Shown piece by piece: positions 25,424-35,400 of a stretch of DNA of 64,000 nt. Position numbers and translations under genes: made by a program. The DNA is from Rubrobacter tropicus (GTDB taxonomy: Bacteria > Actinomycetota > Rubrobacteria > Rubrobacterales > Rubrobacteraceae): contig NZ_CP045119.1 of NCBI RefSeq assembly GCF_011492945.1, forward strand, positions 310,001 through 374,000, read 5' to 3'. The notes beneath the pieces are model-generated. The model saw only the letters and a list, made by a program, of their open reading frames with translations. It did no database searches and was not told the DNA's origin. Within the stretch, counting starts at the first letter, position 1. Each line of letters opens with the position of its first letter.

Positions 25424-26578
25424 CTAGCTGATAGCCCGCTCCAGGTCCGCGACGAGGTCCTCTTCGTCCTCGATACCCACCGAGAGCCGGAGGAGGCCAT
25501 CCGTGACGCCCCGCGCCTCGCGCTGCTCTTTCGGGATCGCTGCGTGGGTCATGCTGGCCGGGTGCGTGATGAGCGACTCGACCCCGCCCAACGACTCGGC
25601 GAAGTGGAAGATCTCCGTCTTCTGGACCGCGGCGTGGGCGGCCTCGGTGCCACCCTTGAGGGTGAAGGAGACCATGCCCGAGAAGCCGGACATCTGGCGT
25701 TTGGCGAGGTCGTGCTGGGGGTGGGTCGGGAGGCCGGGGTAGTTGACGGTCGCGACCTGCGGGTGGTCTTGCAGGTAGCGGGCCACGGCAAGGGCGTTCT
25801 CCTCGTGCTGGCGCATTCGGACGGCGAGGGTCTTCAGTCCCCTCAGCACGATCCAGGAGTCGAAAGGCCCCGGCACGCCGCCCGCGGCGTTCTGGTAGAA
25901 GGCCATCCTCTCGCGCAAATCCGAATCCGAAGTTACCGCCGCCCCCCCCACGACGTCGGAGTGGCCGCCCATGTACTTCGTCGTCGAATGGACGACGATG
26001 TCCGCGCCCAGCGCCAGAGGTTGCTGGAAGTATGGGGAGGCGAAGGTGTTGTCGACGGCGACGGTCGCCCCGCGCCCGTGGGCCATCTCGGAGAGCAGGG
26101 CTATATCCGAGAGCGTGAGCATGGGGTTGGTCGGCGTCTCGATCCAGAGCATCTTCGTCTCGGGGCGGAGGGCCGCCTCGACGGACCCGGGGTCGGTGGT
26201 GTCCACGAAGGTGAAGTCGAGGCCGTTTGACTTCTGGAGCACCTTGTCGAAGAGGCGGTAGGAGCCGCCGTAGAGGTCGTCGCCCGCCACCACGTGGTCG
26301 CCGGGGGAGAGGAGGCTCATCACGGCGGTCGTGGCCGCGAGGCCGGAGGCGAAGGCCAGGCCGTGTTCGGCGCCTTCGAGGGCTGCTACGCACTGCTCCA
26401 GAGCGCTTCGGGTCGGGTTGCCGGTTCGGCTGTACTCGTAGCCCTTGTGCCGGCCCGGGGCCTCCTGGGTGTAGGTGGAGGTCTGGTAGATCGGGACGAT
26501 GGTTGCCCCCGTCGACCGGTCCGGCTCCTGCCCGGCGTGGATCGCCCTGGTGGCGAAACCTTTCTCCCTGTCGCTCAT
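25424..26578 (-). CDS. metB: Cys/Met metabolism PLP enzyme (cystathionine gamma-synthase/lyase type)
   Basis: A 384-residue enzyme. Y-S-R-T-G-N-P-T-R near 49-57, D-D-L-Y-G-G-S-Y-R, D-N-T-F-A-S-P-Y, and the PLP lysine K201 in H-S-T-T-K-Y-M-G-G-H-S-D-V-V-G-G are all present. It either makes cystathionine from an activated homoserine or splits it to cysteine. Its ATG overlaps the stop of the upstream beta-synthase-like gene (ATGA). That pairing favours a reverse transsulfuration lyase role, but metB and mccB types cannot be separated here. Confidence 0.88.
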   Translation of the reverse strand: MSDREKGFATRAIHAGQEPDRSTGATIVPIYQTSTYTQEAPGRHKGYEYSRTGNPTRSALEQCVAALEGAEHGLAFASGLAATTAVMSLLSPGDHVVAGDDLYGGSYRLFDKVLQKSNGLDFTFVDTTDPGSVEAALRPETKMLWIETPTNPMLTLSDIALLSEMAHGRGATVAVDNTFASPYFQQPLALGADIVVHSTTKYMGGHSDVVGGAAVTSDSDLRERMAFYQNAAGGVPGPFDSWIVLRGLKTLAVRMRQHEENALAVARYLQDHPQVATVNYPGLPTHPQHDLAKRQMSGFSGMVSFTLKGGTEAAHAAVQKTEIFHFAESLGGVESLITHPASMTHAAIPKEQREARGVTDGLLRLSVGIEDEEDLVADLERAIS

Positions 26579-27594
26579 TCGCCCTCCCCGAAGACGCGGT
26601 ACGGCTTGTCGAGATCCTCCTGCGTGGCCGACGAGTTGGCGAGCACCCACCCGTCGTCGAAGACCTTGGAGACGTAGTTGCGGCCGGTGTCCGGCAGCAG
26701 CACCACGACCACGGCGTCCTCCGGCAAGCCCTTTGCCGCCCTGATGGCGCCCACAGCCGCCATGCCGCAGGAGCCGCCGACGAAGAGGCCCTCCTCGGAC
26801 ATCAGGCGGCGGGTCATGAGGAAAGACTCGCGGTCGTCTACCTGTATGACCTCGTCCACGACCGATCCGTCGTGGTTCTCGGGGTAGAAGTCCTCCCCCA
26901 CGCCCTCGACGGCGTAGGAGTGGACGTTGTCTGGATCGGAGAAGATGGAGCCCTCCGGGTCCACGCCGACGACCTTTACCTCCGGGTTCTGCTCCTTGAG
27001 GTATCTTGCGGTCCCGGTGATGGTGCCGCAGGTTCCCATCCCGGCCACGAAGTGCGTGATGCGGCCCGCCGTCTGGCGCCAGAGCTCGGGGCCGGTCGTC
27101 TCGTAGTGGGCCAGAGGGTTCGCCGGGTTCTCGTACTGGCCCGGCTTGTAGCCGCCCGGTGTCTCGTTCGCGAGCCTCTCGGCGACCTTGTAGTAGCTCT
27201 CCGGGTCGTCGGGCGGCGCCGAAGGCGTCACGACCACCTCGGCGCCCAGGGCCTTCAGGAGGTCCTGCTTCTCCTTGCTCGCCTTCTCGGGCATCACGCA
27301 GATGCACCTGTAGCCCTTGACGGCGGCCGCGAGCGCGAGCCCGGCGCCCGTGTTGCCGCTCGTCGGCTCGACGACGGTCCCGCCGGGCTTCAGCAGGCCC
27401 CTTTCCTCGGCCACCTCGAGCATCTTCAGGGCCGGCCTGTCCTTCACCGAGCCGCCCGGGTTCATGTACTCGACCTTTGCGAGGAGGGTGGCCCCGATCC
27501 CCTCGTCCCGCGCCACGCGTCCGAGCCGCACCAGCGGCGTGTTTCCCACTACTTCCAGCACGTTCTCGTAAAACTCCATAGGCTCTGTTTTCAT
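26575..27594 (-). CDS. Cystathionine beta-synthase / cysteine synthase-like PLP enzyme
   Basis: A 339-residue fold-type II PLP enzyme. The PLP lysine K51 sits in P-G-G-S-V-K-D-R-P-A, the substrate loop is E-P-T-S-G-N-T-G, and the phosphate loop G-M-G-T-C-G-T-I-T-G is present. It lacks the C-terminal CBS-domain pair of many beta-synthases, but it is longer than a typical CysK and ends with V-F-D-D-G-W-V-L-like sequence seen in beta-synthases. Start at ATG 27594 or ATG 27579. With the downstream gene it forms a two-gene transsulfuration unit. Confidence 0.83.
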   Translation of the reverse strand: MKTEPMEFYENVLEVVGNTPLVRLGRVARDEGIGATLLAKVEYMNPGGSVKDRPALKMLEVAEERGLLKPGGTVVEPTSGNTGAGLALAAAVKGYRCICVMPEKASKEKQDLLKALGAEVVVTPSAPPDDPESYYKVAERLANETPGGYKPGQYENPANPLAHYETTGPELWRQTAGRITHFVAGMGTCGTITGTARYLKEQNPEVKVVGVDPEGSIFSDPDNVHSYAVEGVGEDFYPENHDGSVVDEVIQVDDRESFLMTRRLMSEEGLFVGGSCGMAAVGAIRAAKGLPEDAVVVVLLPDTGRNYVSKVFDDGWVLANSSATQEDLDKPYRVFGEGE

Positions 27595-27631
27595 GCCGGT
27601 AATGTACCATCCTGCCCCATCCGGGCGCCTG

Positions 27632-27637
27632 TATAAT
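27632..27637 (+). promoter_or_regulatory. Consensus -10 box of a leaderless gene
   Basis: TATAAT ends eight bases before the ATG at 27646, so the transcript should start at the start codon. The divergent beta-synthase gene shares the AT-rich patch (TTATAC on the minus strand). No good -35 box is seen for either. Confidence 0.5.
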
Positions 27638-27645
27638 CCCCGCCC

Positions 27646-28551
27646 ATGGAGACCATCTGGAAGAGCGAACGCGTACCCGGCGAGCCCGGGATCTCCGTAA
27701 ACCGCGCCGGAGACGGCCCGGACCCCGTCATCTGCCTGCACGGCATAACGGCCCAGCACCGCGCCTTCACCGCGGCCGCGCGGCGCGTAGGACCCGTCCG
27801 CGGCCTCGCCGGGGTGGACCTCCGCGGGCGCGGCGACTCGGACAAGCCGGACTCCGGCTACGGCCTCGAGGCCCACGCCAACGACGTCGTCCGCGTCCTC
27901 GATCATCTCGGCCTCGAACAGGCCACCATGGCCGGGCACTCCATGGGCGCCTTCGTCGCCATAAAGACGGCCCTGATGTTCCCAGGCCGCGTCCGCGCCC
28001 TCGTCCTCCTGGACGGCGGCTGGCCCCGGACGGAGGTGCCACTCCAAGAAGACATGACCGAAGAACAACGGCGCGAGGCGGAGGCGATCCGCGAGGGCCT
28101 CGCCCGCGCCTTCTCCCGCCTCGACATGGTCTTCGAGACCCCGGACGACTACCTGAACTTCTGGTTCCCCGACCAGAACCTCACCATGAAGGACCTCCCG
28201 CCCGACCTCGCCGACTACTACCGCTACGACCTGCAAAAGGTGGAGGGCGGCTACAACCCGAAATGTTCTTCGGAGGCCGCGAAACAGGACTCGCCCTCCG
28301 TCACCAAAACCAGCCCGACCATCGAGGAGATGCGTGCCGTAGGATGCCCCGTCGCCCTCGTCCGCGCCTCGGAGGGTTTCTTCCCCGGCAGCCGGCCGCT
28401 CATCCCCGACGAGACCCGCGACGCAATGGCCGGGGCGCTCGACATCCGCGCCGAGATGGTCCTGCCAGGCGCCAACCACTACACGATGATGTGGCCACCG
28501 TACACACGGCAGTGGGATGACCTTCTCCGTTCGGATGAGTGGTACCGCTAA
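27646..28551 (+). CDS. Alpha/beta hydrolase
   Basis: A 301-residue hydrolase-fold protein. The oxyanion L-H-G-I-T is at 31-35, D-L-R-G-R-G-D-S-D follows, the nucleophile S99 is in G-H-S-M-G-A, and a C-terminal H in G-A-N-H-Y-T completes the triad. There is no signal peptide, so it acts in the cytosol. It is expressed from an apparent leaderless promoter. Substrate unknown; family covers esterases, haloalkane dehalogenases and C-C hydrolases. Confidence 0.87.
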   Translation: METIWKSERVPGEPGISVNRAGDGPDPVICLHGITAQHRAFTAAARRVGPVRGLAGVDLRGRGDSDKPDSGYGLEAHANDVVRVLDHLGLEQATMAGHSMGAFVAIKTALMFPGRVRALVLLDGGWPRTEVPLQEDMTEEQRREAEAIREGLARAFSRLDMVFETPDDYLNFWFPDQNLTMKDLPPDLADYYRYDLQKVEGGYNPKCSSEAAKQDSPSVTKTSPTIEEMRAVGCPVALVRASEGFFPGSRPLIPDETRDAMAGALDIRAEMVLPGANHYTMMWPPYTRQWDDLLRSDEWYR

Positions 28552-28985
28552 GGACGTGCGCTTCGCGCTCGTAGAGTCTGCCTACGGGTTTTCGGAAGGG
28601 CGGCGAAGGTCAGATCCCTGCACCTTCTTCGCGAAGGCAACGACCGAAGAGCAGGAGGCCGGCACCCGGATCGAGTGCGTGAGTTATGACGATGGGGATA
28701 TTCGAAAGCGCGTGCCCCGAACAGACGACGATTGTGGTTTCTCTGCGGATACGGTTGCCCGGGCTCATAGCCTTCCCGGAAGCGGCGTGAGAGCTGGCTC
28801 GCCGGCCGAGTAGCTCGGGGAAGGAGCGAAGTACGGCTGCCCCCGGAAGCCGCCACGCTCGGGGACGGTGTTCCTTCGTCGGGGGACCCGTTTCGCCCGC
28901 CGCGCGACGCTTCGCCTCCGCACTCGGTGGTGTGGGTGTGCTGTTCTGGCGGATGCTGCAGCCGAAAGGGTGCGTTCGGCGCGGG
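28552..28985. other. Gene-free convergent gap
   Basis: This 434-base stretch lies between the ends of the hydrolase (+) and the sensor kinase (-). A 98-codon plus frame (28517-28813) overlaps the hydrolase end and has unlikely composition. I see no RNA gene, strong hairpin or repeat here. Confidence 0.5.
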
Positions 28986-31900
28986 TTAGCTAGCGCCCTT
29001 CGACAGCTCCTGTTCGAGCGCCGCGCGGACGCGCTCGTACTCTGCCTCTAGTCGAGAAAGCAGGCTCGGAGCGGCCGAAACGTCATTAGAACGGCCCATC
29101 CCCTCGAGCTCTCCGCAAATAGCCTCCATCGCCACGGCCCCCATGTTCGCGCAGCTTCCTCTCAGGGTGTGCGCGACCCGCTCGACGGGGCGGGCATCCC
29201 CGGCTTCCACGGCGTCTCGCAGGGCCACGAGCTGCGGCGCTACGCTGGCCAGGAACAACTCGGTCAGTTCGCCGAGGATGTCTGGCTCGCCCTCCACCTG
29301 CAGCTCTCGCAGGCCCGCGAGTACGCCCCGGTCCAACGGACCTTGCTCCGAGTCCTTCCCGGCAGAGGCGTCATCAACCGCGGCGGCCTCGACTCCCGGG
29401 TCTCCTTCCTCGGGGACCCACCGTTCAAGTACCTTCAGGAGTTCCTCGGATTTCACAGGCTTCGGGACGTAGTCGTCCATACCGGAGGCCAGCGCCTTCT
29501 CCTTGTCGCCTTGCATCGCGTTCGCGGTCATGGCGATGATGGAAGTGTGACGACCGACGCTCTCTCGGCTCCGGATCTCGGCGGTCGCCTCGTAGCCGTC
29601 CATCTCCGGCATCTGCACGTCCATAAGCACGGCCGCGTATGAACGGCGGGAGAGCGCTTCGAGCGCTTCCAGACCGTTCGCGACCACGTCGGTCTTGTAG
29701 CCCAGCTTCTCGAGCATCCTTACCGCGACCTTCTGGTTCACCGGGTTGTCCTCCGCGACGAGCACGTGGGCCCGCCAGGGCCGTCCGAGGGAACGGAGAT
29801 TCGCATCGTCTGATCGGGCGGCGATGGACGCTTTGTGCGGCGGGGCCGAAGTCGTGTCCGCTGGGCGGCCCATCGCCGTTGCGATGGCGTCGTAGAGCTT
29901 GGACTGCCTCGCCGGCTTTGCGAGGTAGGCCGAGAAGCCCGCATCTAAGGCCTGCTCCGCTACGCCACGCAAGTTGACAGAAGTGAGTAGTATGAGTCGG
30001 GTGGAGGCTATCGCTGGATCGGCCTTTATCGTGCGGGCGAGCTCTATGCCGTCCATGCCCGGCATGGCCAGGTCGAGGACCGCCAGTTCGTAAGGCTCGT
30101 TCCGCCGTGCGGCGTCTCTCAGGATCGTTAGGGCGCTCGGGCCGTCTTCGGCCGCACCGTTCTTCATGTCCCAAGAGACGACTTGCTGGTGCACTACTCT
30201 GCGGTTGGTCTCGTTGTCGTCGACGACCAGGATCTTTAGGCCGCCCAGATCAGCGTATCGATTCCGAACGGTCCGGGCGCCGAGCGGCGACCTTTCCAGG
30301 TGCGCGGTGAACCAGAAGGTGCTCCCCCTGCCCGGTTGGCTCTCCACCCCGATCTCTCCCCCCATAAGCTCCACCAGCTGCCTGGAGATGGCGAGGCCGA
30401 GGCCCGTGCCGCCGAAGCGGCGCGTCGTGGAGGCGTCCGCCTGGGTGAAAGGCTGGAACAGGCGCGCTTGCTGCTCTTCGCTCATCCCTATGCCCGTGTC
30501 CTCTACCTCGAATCGGGCCGTCACCGTTCGGGAGGTTTCCTCGGCCATCTCGACGCGCAGGATCACCTCTCCCCGCTCGGTGAACTTTATGGCGTTGCCG
30601 ATCAGGTTGATCAAAACCTGCCTCAGGCGTCCGGGGTCGCCCCTGAGGGCCGTCGGCATCCCGGGGTCGACCAGGCTCGCCAGTTCCAGGCCCTTGGCGT
30701 GAGCCCGCTCGGCGAGCAAGCTCATTGTCTCCCCGACCGTGGCCTCCAGGTCGAAGTCGAGCTTCTCGAAGTCCATGCTCCCGGCCTCGATCTTGGAGAA
30801 GTCCAGGATGTCGTTGATGATGACCAGCAGGTTCTCGGTCGACGCCCTCACCGTCTCGGTGTACTCGCGCTGCTCCGCGTCGAGCGGCGTGTCCAGGAGG
30901 AGCTCGGTCATGCCTATGACGCCGTTCATGGGGGTGCGAATCTCGTGGGACATGTTCGCCAGAAACTCGCTCTTGGCCTTGTTGGCCGCCTCGGCCTCGT
31001 TTCTGGCCACCTTCAGCTCGTCGATGACGGCTTCTAGCTGCGAGGTACGTTCCTCGACCCGTTCTTCGAGTCCCTCGTTGAGGTGGCGGATCTCCGCCGC
31101 GGCCCGCTCGTTGTTGCGCATGAGGCCCATCATGCGGAACAGCACCAGCAAAAAAAGCACGACCGAGCCCCCCGCGATCACGGGCACGCTCAGCGGCGCC
31201 CCCCGCGCCGCCTGGACCGCGAGCAGCCCGGGGGCCGTCAGGGAGGCCGCCGCGAGTAGCGCGAGGCGTCGACGCGTGAGCCTGGTCTCGGGATCCGGCG
31301 CGACGCCGTCGGAGAGATCCACCATCGACGGGTGCAACGCGGCGGTACCCAGAAAAACCAGGAAGAGCATCTCGAGGGCGTCGACCGGGGTTCCGGTTTC
31401 GTAGGTGCCCGCCAGCGTCGACACGGTGTAGGCGGCGTCGAAAGCCAGCGTGCACGACACACCCGCGACCAGCGGGTAGTAGGCGAACGGGCGTTCGCCG
31501 GAGACGAGCAACATCCGCACCACGAAGGCGAGCAGCAGAACGTCCATGAGCGGGTAGGTCACGGAGACGAGTTGCTCGAGCCGGGTGAGCGACTGGTCCT
31601 CGAAGAACGGCCGCATCAAGAAGACCCACGCGATAACCCCCACGCCCACGGCGACGATTATGGGATCGATGACGCTGGCCCTGTCGCGAACGAACCTGCG
31701 CTGCTGGAAAAGCAGCAGGGCGCCGGCCGCGCAAGGGTAGCTGGCGATGAGCAACGCGTCGGCCAGGGAAGGAAACGGGGTCCTCCCCAGGGTGACCTCG
31801 TAGTAGACGAACGTCACGATGCCGAGGACGAAGAACAGCGTGCCGAGGGTGAAGAGGTACCAGGGCAGCGGACGCTTCGGCCGGTGCATGAGGATGCCGG

Positions 31901-32063
31901 CCACGAACGCCCCCAGCGCCGCCAGGTTGAAGAGCGGGCGGAGGGTGTCCTGCGCGGCCGGTGACGGGAGGAAAAAGTACGCGACCGTCGCGAGAGCGCC
32001 CACGATCAGGTAGACGAGCCACGCCCGCGACCGCCCCCCCTCACTCTTCCACGCGCTGATCAT
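28986..32063 (-). CDS. Membrane-bound hybrid sensor histidine kinase with two receiver domains and HPt
   Basis: About 1025 residues. Roughly nine membrane helices form an integral sensor (to ~330), then a coiled coil leads to the HisKA domain with H373 in [10 protein letters not shown]. The ATPase has [16 protein letters not shown] and G-G-T-G-L-G-L-A-I. Two receivers follow with phospho-aspartates D664 and D815, and an HPt domain has H965 in V-A-H-T-L-R-G-S. This is a complete BarA/TorS-like phosphorelay in one chain; the final response regulator is elsewhere. The ATG at 32063 is chosen from where the first helix begins; the frame is open to 32276 and the ribosome site is weak. Confidence 0.9.
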   Translation of the reverse strand: MISAWKSEGGRSRAWLVYLIVGALATVAYFFLPSPAAQDTLRPLFNLAALGAFVAGILMHRPKRPLPWYLFTLGTLFFVLGIVTFVYYEVTLGRTPFPSLADALLIASYPCAAGALLLFQQRRFVRDRASVIDPIIVAVGVGVIAWVFLMRPFFEDQSLTRLEQLVSVTYPLMDVLLLAFVVRMLLVSGERPFAYYPLVAGVSCTLAFDAAYTVSTLAGTYETGTPVDALEMLFLVFLGTAALHPSMVDLSDGVAPDPETRLTRRRLALLAAASLTAPGLLAVQAARGAPLSVPVIAGGSVVLFLLVLFRMMGLMRNNERAAAEIRHLNEGLEERVEERTSQLEAVIDELKVARNEAEAANKAKSEFLANMSHEIRTPMNGVIGMTELLLDTPLDAEQREYTETVRASTENLLVIINDILDFSKIEAGSMDFEKLDFDLEATVGETMSLLAERAHAKGLELASLVDPGMPTALRGDPGRLRQVLINLIGNAIKFTERGEVILRVEMAEETSRTVTARFEVEDTGIGMSEEQQARLFQPFTQADASTTRRFGGTGLGLAISRQLVELMGGEIGVESQPGRGSTFWFTAHLERSPLGARTVRNRYADLGGLKILVVDDNETNRRVVHQQVVSWDMKNGAAEDGPSALTILRDAARRNEPYELAVLDLAMPGMDGIELARTIKADPAIASTRLILLTSVNLRGVAEQALDAGFSAYLAKPARQSKLYDAIATAMGRPADTTSAPPHKASIAARSDDANLRSLGRPWRAHVLVAEDNPVNQKVAVRMLEKLGYKTDVVANGLEALEALSRRSYAAVLMDVQMPEMDGYEATAEIRSRESVGRHTSIIAMTANAMQGDKEKALASGMDDYVPKPVKSEELLKVLERWVPEEGDPGVEAAAVDDASAGKDSEQGPLDRGVLAGLRELQVEGEPDILGELTELFLASVAPQLVALRDAVEAGDARPVERVAHTLRGSCANMGAVAMEAICGELEGMGRSNDVSAAPSLLSRLEAEYERVRAALEQELSKGAS

Positions 32064-32457
32064 GCTTGAGTCGGGCGCCCTTCGGCTCCGAGAAAGAAGG
32101 ACGGCATAGACTCTATCTCTCCTTCGGCGGCCCGGCTGCCTCCCCGTGAGTGAGGTCCGTGGCTTTGTGCCCCCGCCTCGCGGCGGGTTTACCTTTTCCA
32201 GGACGCCCGACATTGTACATCGTGGCCGGGGGTCGCGCCGTGCGACACGCGGGTGTTTGTGGCGACATGGGGTCATGGTACGCCAAGTAGCTTGGTTCGC
32301 ACGGTAAGTGGCCGGTTACGTGAACGCGGCAAGCATCCTCCCGAAAGGCTCGTGCTATTCTTCATGCGAAAGGCCGCGCGTGCGGGAAGCGGGGGCCGCT
32401 TGCTGTACGCCGCGGCAGCGCTCGCGTGACGCGGACAAACTATCCTGGAGGGGGAAC
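32064..32457. promoter_or_regulatory. Divergent regulatory gap between sensor kinase and FAAL fusion
   Basis: A 394-base region. On the minus strand TACAAT (32217-32212) is a plausible -10 for the kinase and would give a ~140-base leader. On the plus strand TATTCT (near 32356) and TATCCT (near 32438) are candidate -10 boxes for the FAAL gene, without convincing -35 boxes. No gene is apparent. Confidence 0.35.
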
Positions 32458-35400
32458 ATGGTGCTGCACAAAGGCGGCCGTCAAGAGGTGCCCGACGACC
32501 TCCGCCCGCCCTTTCCCGACGACGAGGTCGAGCCCGACACCCTGATAGATCTGCTCGTGCACAGGGCGTCGCACCAGGCCAGGGACCAAGCTTTCATGTT
32601 CCTGGAGGATGGGGAATCCGCGGGGGACTTCGTGGATTACGCGGGTTTGGACGGGCGGGCCCGGGACGTGGCCGCGAGGCTGCAAGCTCTGGGGGTCGAG
32701 ACCGGGGAGCGTGTCCTCCTGTTCTACCCCCCTGGCCTTGACTACGCCGCCGCGTTCCTCGGTTGCCTGTACGCCGGGGTGGTGGCCGTGCCCGCCTACC
32801 CGCCGCGGCTCAACCGCCCCATATCCAGGCTGCGCTCCATCGCCACGGACTCGGGCGCGACCGTGGCGCTTGCCCCCTCTCCCGTCCTGTCCAACCTGGA
32901 GAAGCGGCTCGCGCACGCCCCGGAGATGAGGTCGCTGCGTTGGCTGTCCACCGACGACGGCGAAGACCGGGCCGAAGCGTGGCGCCGGCCCGAGGTGGAC
33001 GCCGATACGCTTGCTTTTCTGCAGTACACGTCGGGTTCTACTTCCTCGCCCAAAGGAGTAATGGTCACCCACGGCAACCTGCTGCACAACCTGGCCCTGA
33101 TCTACCACGGTTTCGGGCACTCGGCGGGCAGCCACATGGTGAGTTGGCTGCCCCCCTACCACGATATGGGGCTGATCGTCGGGATACTGCAGCCGCTCTA
33201 CGGGGGCTTCCCGGCCACCCTCATGCCGCCCGCCTCCTTTATGCAGCGACCCCTTGGCTGGCTGCGGGCCATCTCCCGTACGGGGGCCGACAGCGCCGGC
33301 GCGCCCAACTTTGCCTACGACCTCTGCGCCCGTGTGATCACCCCCGAAGAGCGGGCGACCCTGGACCTCAGCGGCTGGAAGTTGGCCTTCAGCGGGGCCG
33401 AGCCCATCCGGCGGGAGACCCTGGAGCGGTTCGCGGAGGCCTTCGCGCCCTGCGGTTTTCGATGGGAGGCGTTCTACCCGGCCTACGGCCTCGCGGAGGC
33501 GACCGTGTTCGTGTCGGGGGGAAGGAGGCAAGATCCGCCCGTGGTGCTCCCCCTCGAAGGGGCTGAGCTCGAGCGGGATCGGGTGGCCGTCGCCGCGTCG
33601 GATGGAGGCCAGCGTTCGATCGTGGGCTGCGGGCGCGCTCCGGCCGACCAGGAGATCGTCGTGGTCGATCCCAAAACCCTGACCGTCTGCCCGCCCGACC
33701 GCGTGGGAGAGGTGTGGGTGTCGGGTCCCAGCGTCGCCCAAGGGTACTGGGGGCGGCCCGAGGAGACGAAGGACACGTTCGGGGCTTACCTGGCGGATAC
33801 GGGCGAAGGGACCTTCTTGCGGACCGGCGACCTGGGGTTCTTGCACCACGGGGAGCTCTTCATCACGGGGCGGCTCAACGACCTCATCATCGTCCGTGGA
33901 CGCAACCACTACCCGCAAGACATAGAGCTTACGGCGGAGCAGAGCCACGCGGCCCTCCGTCCGGACTGCAGCGCCGCTTTCTCCGTGGACATCGACGGGG
34001 ACGAGCGCCTGGTGATCGTCCACGAGCTGGAACGCAGCCACGTGAAGAACGTGGATGCCGACGAGGTGGCCGCGGCCGTGCGCAGCGCGGTGGCGGATCT
34101 TCACGAGTTGGAGGCCCACACCATCGTCCTGGTCAGGACCGGGAGCATACCCAAAACATCCAGCGGCAAGATCCAGCGCCGCGCGACCCGGGCCGCCTAC
34201 CTGGAAGGCTCCCTGCCCGTCGTGGCCACAGACGAACTGTCTGACGACGCGGGTCGGCAAGACACCGAAGAGGAGGGAGATCCGGTCGCGCCCGAGGTTG
34301 CCGGCGAAGCAGATCGCGTACTGGACACGGTCGGCGATTTCGTCCGACGAAGGGGACGAACGGAGCCCGTGCGGCCCTCCGACTCCCTGCGGGGGGATCT
34401 GGGGCTCGACTCGCTGGCGATAGCAGAGATGCTTATGGACTTGGAGTCCGCCTTCGAGGTGCGGATGGGCGATTCGGTTATCGCCGACTCGCGAACGGCG
34501 GAAGACGTAGTCGGCGAGGTGCTCAGGGCCCGCCAGACGGACGCGGGGGGGCCGTCGGAGAGCGACGGGATCGCCGGGCTGCAGGAACGAATATTCCGCC
34601 AGATCCCCCAACTCGGCGCGGTCGTGAACGAGCAGGACGGTCGGAGCGTCAAGATCGGGGGGCGGTGGTGCGCTGATTTCGCGTCCGCGAACTACCTGGG
34701 TCTGGACCTGCACCCGGAGGTTCTGGCTGCGATCCCCGATGCGATAAGACGCTGGGGCGTGCACCCGAGTTGGACGCGGGCCGTGGCCTCACCGCAGATC
34801 TACGACGACCTGGAGCGGGAGCTCGCCGACTTCGTCGGTGTCCCGGACGTACTGGTGTTCCCGACGATCACCCTCCTACACAGCGGCGTCTTGCCCGTCC
34901 TTGCGGGCGCGGACGGCCTCATTCTCCTGGACCGGGCCGTGCACACCTCCATGCAGGAGGCGGCCTACCTCGCCAAAGCCCGGGGCACGGCCGTGGACTG
35001 GTTTGACCATAACGACCCCCAGGACCTCGAACGGGTGCTGGAACTCCACCGAGGGCGGCCACGAAAGATAATAGCCGTGGACGGTGTCTACTCGATGTCC
35101 GGTGCGTATCCCCCCCTGCCGGAGTTCGCGAGGCTGGCACGCAAGCACGAAGCCAGGGTGTACGTGGATGATGCCCACGGTATCGGCGTGGTTGGCGAAA
35201 ACCCCACGCCTGACAACCCGTACGGGGATTGGGGCAACGGCATCGTCCGCCACCTCGGTCTGCGCTACGGCAGGGAGATAGTCTACGTCGGCGGCATGTC
35301 GAAGGCGTTCTCTTCGATGGCCGCTTTCGTCAGCTGCTCGGACGAGGACGAGAAGCGTCGTCTGGCCATGGCCTCGACGGCGGTCTTCTCCGGGCCTTGT

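Noticed and set aside
27595-28479. Upstream extension of the cystathionine beta-synthase-like frame
   Set aside because: This part is antisense to the alpha/beta hydrolase and runs through the shared promoter region.
28517-28813. 98-codon plus frame after the alpha/beta hydrolase
   Set aside because: It overlaps the hydrolase end, has atypical composition and no ribosome site; the antisense 102-codon frame is equally unconvincing.
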